From Micromonospora_G sp040676775 (GTDB lineage Bacteria; Actinomycetota; Actinomycetes; Mycobacteriales; Micromonosporaceae), in assembly GCF_040676775.1 (NCBI RefSeq), contig NZ_JBFAPP010000015.1:1-64000 (forward strand): a stretch of DNA of 64,000 nucleotides. The letters run 5' to 3'. Every line of letters starts with the position of its first letter. The stretch's first letter is position 1. Below, piece by piece: positions 1-7,191 of this stretch. The notes beneath the pieces were generated by a model. It was not told the origin of the DNA, made no database searches, and worked only from the letters and a program-made list of their open reading frames with translations. A program made the position numbers and the translations under genes.

Positions 1-37
1 GGTGGGGGACGGGGGGCGGGGCGGGGGGGTTGGGGGG

Positions 38-946
38 TTAGATTCCGCCCTCGCCGCCGGCGGTGCCGGTGAGGCCCTCGCCTTCGGGGGGTAGGTCGGG
101 GGGGCGGTTGGTGTGGACGGACTCGGGCATGACCGGGCCGTCGGTGGCACCGGAGCGGGCGGCGGCGTGCCGGGCCACCGCGTGCCGTATCCATCCGTCC
201 ACCACCTCGACCCAGTTGAACCGGTCGACGTCGGCGTGCGGTACCCGGAACCGGGTCAGGCTGTAGTGGCTCGCTCCGGCCAGCGCCAGCCGCCGGTCCA
301 GTGCGAAGACCACCTCCAACGCCTGCGGACCGGCCAGGAAGGTCAGCTCCACCTCGGCGAACGGGCCGGCGTAGAGCGGCGCCGCCCAGTAACCGATCTT
401 CTGGTGGAACGGCAGCGCCTGCCTCACCCCCGGCAACTCCCCCTGTTGCAGGCCCACCTGGCGCAACGTGAAGCCCAGGCTCTCGAACGTCGACAGGATC
501 CGCTCCTGAGCCGGCAGCGGATGGACGAAAACACCGGTCAGGCCACCCCGGTTCAGATCCGGGCCGAGAGCCACCTCGGTCCGCAACGCCATCGGCAGGT
601 TGAGCCGGGGTACGCCGTTGACCACGGTCACCGGAAGTTCCCAGGGCATCGGTACGGCGAACGCGACGTCCCGCCGCTCCCCCGGCCCCAACACGACCGC
701 CCCGGCGACCCGTACCCGGCCGAACTCGTACTCGAGGTAGCCGTCGCCGCCGTCCGCCGGCTCGACCCTGGTGACCAGTCCCACGACCACGTGCGCGATC
801 GGCACCGGTTCGTCACCGCCGACCATCCGTACCCGTCCCGGCAGGTCGAGCCCCGGCCGGGTGCTCGGATTGGTCAGCGTCGTACGGACGGCGAAGCCCG
901 TACCGGGTGACGCGCCACCGAAGAGCACCGTCGGCCGTCCCTCCAC
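38..946 (-). CDS. Spo0M-like (SpoOM family) sporulation-control protein
   Basis: The 302-residue product matches the Spo0M/SpoOM family, arrestin-like beta-sandwich proteins first linked to sporulation control in Bacillus and common in actinomycetes as soluble proteins of unclear mechanism. Visible family features are the early GTGFAVRTTL and LPGRVRMVGG strands, two beta-rich halves, and a C-terminal stretch with FNWVEVVDGWIRHAV. The last 40 residues (after about 260) are Pro/Gly-rich and look disordered. The family usually starts nearer the GTGFAV segment, so the true start may be a few codons inside or just outside the ATG chosen. It stands alone on its strand; the next minus-strand gene ends about 150 bp upstream. 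Assignment rests on recognised sequence pattern; the in vivo role is unknown. Confidence 0.75.
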   Translation of the reverse strand: MEGRPTVLFGGASPGTGFAVRTTLTNPSTRPGLDLPGRVRMVGGDEPVPIAHVVVGLVTRVEPADGGDGYLEYEFGRVRVAGAVVLGPGERRDVAFAVPMPWELPVTVVNGVPRLNLPMALRTEVALGPDLNRGGLTGVFVHPLPAQERILSTFESLGFTLRQVGLQQGELPGVRQALPFHQKIGYWAAPLYAGPFAEVELTFLAGPQALEVVFALDRRLALAGASHYSLTRFRVPHADVDRFNWVEVVDGWIRHAVARHAAARSGATDGPVMPESVHTNRPPDLPPEGEGLTGTAGGEGGI

Positions 947-1048
947 GCCGGGGCCTGCCCTGCCGATCCTGCCCCAACGCGACCGGGCGGGGCGGCCGAT
1001 TCGACCACCCCGCCCGGTTGACGCTCACGTTTCTCGATCAGCACGGAC

Positions 1049-1123
1049 GACCGCGCGGTGAACAAGTCAGCGCAGTCGGCGACCGCGCGGTGAACAAGTC
1101 AGCGCAGTCGGCGACCGCGCGGG
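1049..1123. repeat. 32-bp tandem duplication across a stop codon
   Basis: A 32-bp unit beginning GACCGCGCGGTGAACAAGTC occurs perfectly at 1049-1080 and 1081-1112, followed by an 11-base partial third copy. The TGA of the minus-strand gene ending at 1099 lies in the second unit, so the codons for its last residues and its stop exist twice. Confidence 0.9.
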
Positions 1124-2163
1124 ACCTGGTCGGTTTCGTCGTCGAACTCGCCGATGACCTCCTCCAGGAGGTCCTCCAGCGCGACGAAGCCGACCGGCCG
1201 ACCGACCCCGACCCGGTCGGTGACCAGGGCGAGCTGTGCCTGACGGGCCCGCATCGCGGCGACCGCCTCGGTGACGGTGGCGGTGGCGGCCAGGCTGAAG
1301 ACCGGGGTCATCAGCTGCTCCGCCGTCGCCGCCCGGCCCGCCGTGGTCGCGCGTACGGCCTCGCGTACGTGCACCATGCCGGCCACCAGGTCCGGGCCCT
1401 CCAGCACGGCCAGCCGGGACCGGCCACTGTCCCGGCTCACCGCCTCGATCCGGTCCGCGGTGTCCTCCCGCCGGACCGAGACGATCCGGTCCACCGGTTC
1501 CATCACGTCGGCCACCGTGGTGCCCTGCAACTCCAGCATGCTGGTCAGCAACTGCTGCTGGTCCGCGGCGAGCAGCCCGTGCTCGGCCGACTGCTCCAGC
1601 AGCATCCGCAGTTCCTCCGGCCCGTGCGCCTGGGCCAACTGGTCCTGCGGTCGTACCTTGGCCAGGCGCAGGATCACGTTGGCCAGACCGTTGAGCGCGG
1701 TGAGCAGCGGCCGGGCCACCCGGGCGAAACCCCGGAACGGCAGGGCCAGCAGCACCGCGGAACGCTCCGCGTCGGTGATCGCCCAGGACTTCGGCGCCAT
1801 CTCGCCGACCACCAGGTGCAGGAACGTCACCAGCAGCAGCGCGAACAGCAGGGCGATCACGTGACTGGCCGCCGCCGGCAGCCCCACCGCGTGCAGCACC
1901 GGGCTGGCCAGGTGCTCGATCGCCGGCTCGGCGAGGGCACCGAGGCCCAGCGTGCAGACGGTGATGCCGAGCTGCGCACCGGCCAGCATCAGGCCGAGTT
2001 CGCGTACCCCGTCCAGGGCCGCCTTCGCCGCCCGGCCACCGTTGGCCGCGACCTGTTCCAGGCGGTACCGCTTGCTCGCGACCAGGGCGAACTCGGCCGC
2101 CACGAAAAAGCCGTTCAGGGCGAGCAGGAGCACCGAGATGAGCAGCGCCCAGGTCGTACTCAT
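1099..2163 (-). CDS. CNNM/CBS-domain membrane protein (hemolysin C / CorC family), second of a pair
   Basis: The 354-residue product has the layout of the CNNM-CBS family (DUF21 transmembrane domain, then paired CBS domains), relatives of MpfA/YtfL and CorB proteins tied to Mg2+/Co2+ efflux. The N-terminal part (about 1-135) has membrane segments with the family signatures FVAAEFALVASKRYRLEQ and VGEMAPKSWAI; the CBS pair follows from about 200 to 330. It lacks the C-terminal CorC_HlyC domain present in its upstream partner, so this is the short form. The ATG overlaps the stop of the upstream paralogue by four bases (ATGA), indicating translational coupling, and such pairs may heterodimerise. 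Its 3' end lies in a 32-bp tandem duplication. The transported ion is inferred from family. Confidence 0.88.
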   Translation of the reverse strand: MSTTWALLISVLLLALNGFFVAAEFALVASKRYRLEQVAANGGRAAKAALDGVRELGLMLAGAQLGITVCTLGLGALAEPAIEHLASPVLHAVGLPAAASHVIALLFALLLVTFLHLVVGEMAPKSWAITDAERSAVLLALPFRGFARVARPLLTALNGLANVILRLAKVRPQDQLAQAHGPEELRMLLEQSAEHGLLAADQQQLLTSMLELQGTTVADVMEPVDRIVSVRREDTADRIEAVSRDSGRSRLAVLEGPDLVAGMVHVREAVRATTAGRAATAEQLMTPVFSLAATATVTEAVAAMRARQAQLALVTDRVGVGRPVGFVALEDLLEEVIGEFDDETDQVPRGRRLR

Positions 2164-3536
2164 GCGGTCACCTCGGGGTGTTCGGAGCCGGCGCCGAGCG
2201 CGTTCTGGCCGACCAGCGCGAGCCGGACCGAGTCGGCTACGTGCCGGTCCACCGCGAGCACCTCGACCAGGGCCTTCGGGTGCGGCCGGGGAAGTTCGGA
2301 CTCGGCCGACAGGTTGATCTCCAACCGGTCGCCGACCTCCGGCACCCGGCCCAGCTCGCGCATGACGAGCCCGGAGAGGGTGTCGTACTCGGGCGCCTCG
2401 GGCAGCGCGATGCCGGTGCTGTCGGCGACCTCGTCGATCCGCCAGCGGGCGGGCACCACCCAGGAACCGTCCGGCTGCCGGATCGGGGTCGGCTCGGGCG
2501 GGTCGTCCTCGTCCCGGATCGGGCCGACCAGTTCCTCCGCGATGTCCTCCAGCGTGATCACACCGGCGAAACCGCCGTACTCGTCGACCACGCAGGCGAG
2601 CTGCCGGTGCCCGGCCCGGAGCCGGTCCAGCACCGTCGGCAGCGGCAACGTGGTGGGCACCAGCAACGGGGGTACGGCCACGTCCGCGACCAGTGTGGTG
2701 GACCGCCGCTCCGGCGGCACCCCGAGTACGTCGGCGATGCCGGCGACCCCGATCACGTCGTCGACGCCCTCGGTCCCGCGTACGGGAAACCGGGAGTGGC
2801 CGGTGTCGAGCAGTTCCACCAGCCGGCTCACCGGCTCGTCCGCCTGTACGGTGTGCACCGCCACCCGTGGCACCATCGCCTCAGCGGCGGTGAGCTGGCG
2901 GAAGTCGAGCCCCCGGTCGAGCAGGGTGGACATGGCGACGTCGAGCTGCCCCTCCTCGCGCGACTCGGCGATGATCTGCTCCAGGTCCTCCGGGGTGGCG
3001 CCGCTGGGCAGTTCCTCGATCGGCTCGATGCCGACCCGGCGCAGCAGCCGGGTGGCGGCGGCGTCGAAGAGGCGGATCGCCGGGGCGGCGACGGTCAGGT
3101 AGATCAGGGTCGAGCGGCTGAGCTTCAGCGCCAGCATCTCGGCGCGGGCGATGGCGAGGTTCTTCGGCGCCAGTTCGCCGAGCACCATCTGCACGACGGT
3201 CGCGATGACCAGCGACAGTGCGATGGACAGCGGCATGGTGACCCCGTCGGGCACACCCGCCACGCCGAACAGGTCGGCGAGTCCGTCACCGAGGAAGGGC
3301 TCGGCGACGTACCCGACGAGCAGGGCGGTCAGGGTGATGCCGAGCTGCGCGCCGGAGAGCATGAACGAGAGCCGTCCGGTGACCTTGAGCGCGCGCTGGG
3401 CGGCCGGGTCACCGTCGTCGGCGAGTTGTTTGAGTTTGCCGCGGTCGACGGCGACGTAGCCGAACTCCTGGGCCACGAAGTAACCCGTCGCGGCCGTGAG
3501 CACGATGATCAGAAGAAGGCCGATCGCGATCAACAC
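2160..3536 (-). CDS. CNNM/CBS/CorC_HlyC membrane protein (hemolysin C family), first of a pair
   Basis: This 458-residue product is the full-length member of the CNNM family. It has an N-terminal DUF21 membrane domain (about 1-190; GYFVAQEFGYVAVDRGKLKQ, LGELAPKNLAIA), two CBS domains (about 205-330; CVVDEYGGFAGVITLEDIAE) and a C-terminal CorC_HlyC domain (about 350-440). Bacterial relatives are Mg2+ or Co2+ exporters or affect ion homeostasis; they are not hemolysins despite the old name. The gene overlaps the downstream paralogue by ATGA. Upstream, about 250 bp separate it from the end of the mrp operon, and its leader contains two small hairpins (3580-3621). Confidence 0.9.
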   Translation of the reverse strand: MLIAIGLLLIIVLTAATGYFVAQEFGYVAVDRGKLKQLADDGDPAAQRALKVTGRLSFMLSGAQLGITLTALLVGYVAEPFLGDGLADLFGVAGVPDGVTMPLSIALSLVIATVVQMVLGELAPKNLAIARAEMLALKLSRSTLIYLTVAAPAIRLFDAAATRLLRRVGIEPIEELPSGATPEDLEQIIAESREEGQLDVAMSTLLDRGLDFRQLTAAEAMVPRVAVHTVQADEPVSRLVELLDTGHSRFPVRGTEGVDDVIGVAGIADVLGVPPERRSTTLVADVAVPPLLVPTTLPLPTVLDRLRAGHRQLACVVDEYGGFAGVITLEDIAEELVGPIRDEDDPPEPTPIRQPDGSWVVPARWRIDEVADSTGIALPEAPEYDTLSGLVMRELGRVPEVGDRLEINLSAESELPRPHPKALVEVLAVDRHVADSVRLALVGQNALGAGSEHPEVTA

Positions 3537-3579
3537 GGAGGGCTCAGGGCTCCCCGGTTCGTCGGTCGGTGGGAGGGGC

Positions 3580-3621
3580 GCCGGGTCGTACCCGGCTGGC
3601 TACTACTGCCCTCCTGGGCAG
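3580..3621 (-). promoter_or_regulatory. Two small hairpins in the leader of the CNNM gene
   Basis: Two perfect inverted repeats lie 44-85 bases upstream of the ATG at 3536: a 7-3-7 repeat (GCCGGGT-CGT-ACCCGGC, 3580-3596) and a 6-4-6 repeat (CTGCCC-TCCT-GGGCAG, 3606-3621). If transcription starts beyond 3621 they would form consecutive stem-loops in the 5' UTR. They do not match any riboswitch I can recognise. A regulatory role is speculative. Confidence 0.4.
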
Positions 3622-3696
3622 AGGAGTCGATCATGCCGACAGTTTATCCGGACGACCTGGCCAATCACCCGAACCCTCACGAGTCCGCCCCCGCCC

Positions 3697-3750
3697 GGTG
3701 AGGAAGGGCCCTTGGTATCGCTCTTCGTCCAGGAAGGCGCCTTCCTCACC
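3697..3750. terminator. Inverted repeat after the mrp operon, probable terminator
   Basis: GGTGAGGAAGG at 3697-3707 is perfectly complementary to CCTTCCTCACC at 3740-3750, and a smaller palindrome (GAAGGCGCCTTC, 3733-3744) sits in the right half. It lies about 60 bp beyond the mrpG stop and upstream of the minus-strand CNNM gene, where a terminator would be expected. There is no long T-run, as is usual in high-GC actinomycetes. Confidence 0.6.
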
Positions 3751-3811
3751 CGATCTGACCGGATCCAGCTCCCGGTTGATCTTCACGCCGTCTGCTGCTG
3801 TGGGCCGCGAC

Positions 3812-4162
3812 TCAACGGTCGGGGTTGGCGGGGGCGGCGTCGGCGAGTTCGTCGGTCACCAACAGGTCTGAACGATGCCGACCGGCACGGTACGCGGCCC
3901 GCCCCACCATCTGCGCAGCCACCGGGGCGGTCGCCAACTGGAACACCCCGACCAGGACCAGGGTGGCGATGTCGGCGCCCGTACGCAGCCGCAGTCCCAC
4001 CCCGATCAGGATGAGCAGCAGTCCGAGGATCTGCGGCTTGGTCGCGGCGTGCATCCGGGACAGCACGTCGGGAAAACGCACCACACCGATGCCGGCGGCG
4101 AGGCTGAGCAGCGCACCGGCGACCAGGAAGGCCGCCGAGAGGAGGTCGGCGACGTCGCTCAC
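3812..4162 (-). CDS. mrpG: Mrp antiporter subunit MrpG
   Basis: This small membrane subunit (116 residues) of the Mrp Na+/H+ antiporter has three predicted membrane segments. The family-typical block PDVLSRMHAATKPQ is at about residues 28-41, followed by LGLLLILIGVGLRL. The start is taken as the GTG at 4160-4162, which overlaps the mrpF stop as GTGA. A longer open frame in the same phase reaches to 4435, but it runs through mrpF and has no reason to be translated. It is the last gene of the operon; an inverted repeat follows about 60 bp downstream. Confidence 0.92.
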   Translation of the reverse strand: MSDVADLLSAAFLVAGALLSLAAGIGVVRFPDVLSRMHAATKPQILGLLLILIGVGLRLRTGADIATLVLVGVFQLATAPVAAQMVGRAAYRAGRHRSDLLVTDELADAAPANPDR

Positions 4163-4419
4163 GAATCCTCCCGGGCGGCGAACCGGACCACGCCCACCGA
4201 GGCCACGAAGCCCAGGATGGCGAGGACCACCAGGATCGGCAGCGTGGTCGCGTGCCGGTTGATCGCCGCCTCGGTGCCGACCGCGCCGACGATGACGGCA
4301 AGCAGCAGGTCGGTGGCGACGACCCGGTCCAGCAGGGACGGGCCGCGGACGATGCGGTAGAGGGCCAGCAGCGCCGCGACGGAGAGCAGGGCGGTGACGA
4401 TCACGATCACGACGCTCAT
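4159..4419 (-). CDS. mrpF: Mrp antiporter subunit MrpF
   Basis: The 86-residue protein has three hydrophobic segments and the MrpF/MnhF signature YRIVRGPSLLDRVVATDLL at about residues 21-39. MrpF is a small membrane component of the hetero-oligomeric Mrp Na+(K+)/H+ antiporter. Its ATG overlaps the mrpE stop (ATGA, 4416-4419) and its TGA overlaps the mrpG GTG, so all three are probably translated in tandem. Length is normal for the family. Confidence 0.93.
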   Translation of the reverse strand: MSVVIVIVTALLSVAALLALYRIVRGPSLLDRVVATDLLLAVIVGAVGTEAAINRHATTLPILVVLAILGFVASVGVVRFAAREDS

Positions 4420-5165
4420 TCGGTCGCTCCTTCATCGGTACGGGTGGACGGCGGCGGATCGGATCCGTCCCGACCGGACGGCCGGGTTGGACCCGTCGGT
4501 GGCGAGGCGGACGGGGACGGGGCGGACGGGGACGGGGCAGACGGGGGCGGGGCAGACGGGGGCGGGGCGGACGGGGGCTGGTCGGCGGCCGACGGACCCG
4601 GTCCGGTCAGCAGGCGCAGTTCGGCGGCGGAGCCCGTGGCCCGGACGATCCGCTCCTCGACCGCGAGCACGTCCCGCCGGGCGCGTTCGACGTCGGCGGG
4701 ACCACGTACGTCCAGCACGTGCACGTAGAGCGTGCCGGTGTCACGGATCGCCTCGACGATGAGCGTGCCGGGGACCAGCGACAGCGCCTCGGCGGTCAGG
4801 GTCAGGTTCAGGTCCGAACGCACCCGCAGCGGTACGGCGATGATGGCGCTGTGCCGTACGCCGTCCGGACGGATCGCGATCCAGGCGACCTGGACGCTGG
4901 CGGTGAGCAGTTCGGCGATGAACCGGGCGGCGAACCGGAGCAGCCCGAGCGGCCGGATCCGGCCGTCGAAGGTCACCCGTGGCAGCGGGAAGAACACCAG
5001 GACCAGCAGCGCGACCAGCGCACCTCCGAGCACGTTGCCCCAGGTGAACTCGCCCCAGAGCAGGTTCCAGACCAGCACCAGCCAGACCACGGTGACCAAC
5101 TGGTCGCGCCACCGTCCCCGGTTGGTGACGGGTCGACTGGTGGTGGCCTGCGGCGGCCCGGTCAC
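4416..5165 (-). CDS. mrpE: Mrp antiporter subunit MrpE with Pro/Ser-rich tail
   Basis: The first about 175 residues are a standard MrpE/MnhE domain: two N-terminal membrane segments (WLVLVWNLLWGEFTWGN, LLVLVFFPLP), then a cytoplasmic region with RVRSDLNLTLTAEALSLVPG and YVHVLDV. MrpE is a required subunit of the Mrp complex. The GTG start overlaps the mrpD stop (GTGA). Unusually, the protein carries about 60 extra C-terminal residues of low complexity, built partly from five 15-bp tandem repeats coding for Pro/Ser/Ala pentapeptides; most MrpE proteins are about 160 residues. The tail is probably disordered and variable between strains. Confidence 0.92.
   Translation of the reverse strand: MTGPPQATTSRPVTNRGRWRDQLVTVVWLVLVWNLLWGEFTWGNVLGGALVALLVLVFFPLPRVTFDGRIRPLGLLRFAARFIAELLTASVQVAWIAIRPDGVRHSAIIAVPLRVRSDLNLTLTAEALSLVPGTLIVEAIRDTGTLYVHVLDVRGPADVERARRDVLAVEERIVRATGSAAELRLLTGPGPSAADQPPSAPPPSAPPPSAPSPSAPSPSASPPTGPTRPSGRDGSDPPPSTRTDEGATE
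4508..4582. repeat. 15-bp tandem repeats (five copies) in mrpE
   Basis: Five consecutive 15-bp units of the form C(G/A)GACGGGG(A/G)CGGGG lie at 4508-4522, 4523-4537, 4538-4552, 4553-4567 and 4568-4582, the last degraded. Read on the minus strand they give PSAPP-type pentapeptides in the MrpE tail. The purine-rich G tracts on the plus strand could also form G-quadruplexes. Confidence 0.85.
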
Positions 5166-6667
5166 GGCGTGCCCACCGGGAAGACCGCTTCCACGTACGG
5201 CGTGCGTTGTCGCAGGTCCTCGGCCGCGTCACCGCTGAGCTGGTAGAGCGGACCGGCGACCACGGTCAGCCCGATGCCGAGGGCGACCAGGGCGAGGGTG
5301 GCGCCGACCATGATCGGTGGAAGTCCGGCCGGGGTGTGCGGGTCGGCCAGCCTCGGTGCACGCCAGAAGGCCAGGTTCCAGACCTTCATGGTGGCGTAGA
5401 GGGTGAGCAGGCTGGTGAGGGTGCCGCCAATGACCAGCAGCCAGGGCAGCGCACCGCCCTGCGCCACCCCGGCCTGGAGCAGGCCGAGTTTGCCGAGGAA
5501 GCCGGAGAACGGCGGGATGCCGGCCAGGTTGAGCGCGGGTACGAGGAACAGGATGCCGAGCAGTGGCGCCACCCGGGCCAGCCCGCCGAGCCGGTCCAGG
5601 TTGGTGGTGCCGCCCCGGCGTTCGACCAACCCGGTGGCGAGGAAGAGGGTGGTCTGCACGGTGATGTGGTGCACCACGTAGAAGATCGCCCCGGACAGCC
5701 CGGCCAGCGAGGTCAGCGCCACCCCGAAGATCATGTATCCGATGTGGCTGAGCAGGGTGAAGGAGAGCAGCCGCTTGATGTCGGACTGGGCGACCGCGCC
5801 GAGGATGCCGATCACCATGGTGAGCAGCGCGACGACCAGCAGCAGGTCGTCGACCTGGCCGCCGGGGAAGAGCAGTGTCTCGGTACGGATGATGGCGTAC
5901 ACGCCGACCTTGGTGAGCAGCCCGGCGAAGACCGCGGTGACCGGGGCGGGAGCGGTCGGGTAGCTGTCCGGCAGCCAGGCCGACAGTGGGAAGACCGCCG
6001 CCTTGATCCCGAAAGCCAGCAGCAGCATCAGGTGCAGGACCAGCCGGAGTTCCGCCGGGAGCGCGTCGAGCCGACCGGCGAGCTGGGCCAGGTTGAGCGT
6101 GCCGGTGGCCCCGTAGATCAGCCCGATCGCGCTCAGGAAGATCAGCGAGGAGAGCAGGCTGACCACCACGTACGTCGTACCGCCTCTGATCCGTACGCCG
6201 GTGCCACTGAGCGTGATGAGTACGTAGCTCGCGGCGAGCAGCATCTCGAAGCCGACGAAGAGGTTGAACAGGTCGCCGGAGAGGAACGCGTTCGTCACAC
6301 CGGCGGTCAGCACCAGGTAGGTGGGGTGGTAGATGGTCACCGGGGTCGACTCGGAACCGTCCCCCCGGCCCTCGCCGATCGAGTAGAGCAGCACGCAGAG
6401 GGTCACCGCGGCGGAAACCACCAGCATCAGCGCGGAGAGCTGGTCGGCGACGAGCACGATGCCGACCGGTGCCGGCCAGCCGCCGACGTACACGACCAGC
6501 GGGCCCTCCCGGCTGGCCTGCACCAGCAACACCACCGCGACACCGAGGGTGGTGCTCAGCGCGGTGATGCTGACCAGCCGCTGCGCGACCGGGTATCGGG
6601 CCAGGACCAGCGTCAACGCGGCCGCCAGCAACGGAATCACCACCGGCAGCGGAACCAGGTAGCTCAT
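5162..6667 (-). CDS. mrpD: Mrp antiporter subunit MrpD
   Basis: This 501-residue polytopic membrane protein belongs to the proton-translocating NuoL/M/N-like family and is one of the two large ion-pumping subunits of Mrp. Visible features include the conserved segment LFVGFEMLLAASYVLITL (about 130-147), the lysine region HLMLLLAFGIKAAVFPLSAW (about 210-229) and the segment IKRLLSFTLLSHIGYMIFGV (about 298-317). The ATG overlaps the mrpC stop (ATGA) and its own stop overlaps the mrpE GTG. Length is normal. Its place in the complete mrpA-C-D-E-F-G order separates it from complex I NuoN/NuoM. Confidence 0.94.
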   Translation of the reverse strand: MSYLVPLPVVIPLLAAALTLVLARYPVAQRLVSITALSTTLGVAVVLLVQASREGPLVVYVGGWPAPVGIVLVADQLSALMLVVSAAVTLCVLLYSIGEGRGDGSESTPVTIYHPTYLVLTAGVTNAFLSGDLFNLFVGFEMLLAASYVLITLSGTGVRIRGGTTYVVVSLLSSLIFLSAIGLIYGATGTLNLAQLAGRLDALPAELRLVLHLMLLLAFGIKAAVFPLSAWLPDSYPTAPAPVTAVFAGLLTKVGVYAIIRTETLLFPGGQVDDLLLVVALLTMVIGILGAVAQSDIKRLLSFTLLSHIGYMIFGVALTSLAGLSGAIFYVVHHITVQTTLFLATGLVERRGGTTNLDRLGGLARVAPLLGILFLVPALNLAGIPPFSGFLGKLGLLQAGVAQGGALPWLLVIGGTLTSLLTLYATMKVWNLAFWRAPRLADPHTPAGLPPIMVGATLALVALGIGLTVVAGPLYQLSGDAAEDLRQRTPYVEAVFPVGTP

Positions 6668-7191
6668 CGCCCACCACCGCCTGAACGTCCGGAGCCCACG
6701 GGACCGTCGGGGCCGGTGCCGTCGTGGCGGGTGAACGGTCCGGCCGGGCCGGGTACCTGTTCCGGGTCCTCGCCGTCGTCGTCGGGTTCGTCCGCAGGCT
6801 CGTCGACCGGCTCGTCCCCGCGGGTCACCTCGTCCCGCTGGGCCAGCACCATGATCCGCTGGTCCTCCAGGTCGTCCTGCACCTCGTCGTGGCCGAAGAG
6901 CTGCCAGCTGCGGTAGCCGACGGCGAGCAGGAACGCGGTGATGCCGAGGGTGATGACGATCGCGGTGAGCACCATCGCCTGGGGCAGCGGGTCGCTCATC
7001 TCCGACTCGGGTGTGACGCCGACGATCGGCGCGGCACCGCTGCGGCCGCCGAGCAGGATCATCAGGTTGACCCCGTTGCCGAGCATGATGACGCCGAGCA
7101 GCACCCGGGTCAGGCTGCGTTCCAGCAGCAGGGTGACGCCGGCGCCGACGAGCACGCCGACGGTCACCGCCTGGACCAGGTTGGGGATCAT
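6664..7191 (-). CDS. mrpC: Mrp antiporter subunit MrpC with acidic C-terminal extension
   Basis: The first about 115 residues form a NuoK-like three-helix MrpC subunit with the signatures LLERSLTRVLLGVIMLGNGV and DPLPQAMVLTAIVITLG. The protein continues for about 60 more residues that are strongly acidic and then Gly/Ser-rich (DEPVDEPADEPDDDGEDPEQ), well beyond the usual length of about 113. The extension presumably faces the cytoplasm. Both ends overlap neighbouring genes by four bases. MrpC pairs with MrpA/MrpD in the membrane arm of the antiporter. Confidence 0.93.
   Translation of the reverse strand: MIPNLVQAVTVGVLVGAGVTLLLERSLTRVLLGVIMLGNGVNLMILLGGRSGAAPIVGVTPESEMSDPLPQAMVLTAIVITLGITAFLLAVGYRSWQLFGHDEVQDDLEDQRIMVLAQRDEVTRGDEPVDEPADEPDDDGEDPEQVPGPAGPFTRHDGTGPDGPVGSGRSGGGGR

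Noticed and set aside
1..37. G-rich run at the left edge as a G-quadruplex element
   Set aside because: Composition allows it, but the segment is cut by the window edge and long G tracts are common in this DNA, so nothing specific can be claimed.
907..3102. A 731-codon plus-strand open frame and other long frames opposite the CNNM genes
   Set aside because: They are mirror frames of high-GC coding sequence; composition (Arg/Gly/Pro/His-rich) has no domain logic and the minus-strand genes are clear.
3812..4435. A 207-codon version of MrpG starting at 4435
   Set aside because: The first 91 codons run through mrpF and are Arg-rich shadow; the GTG at 4160 gives the normal MrpG length and a GTGA overlap.
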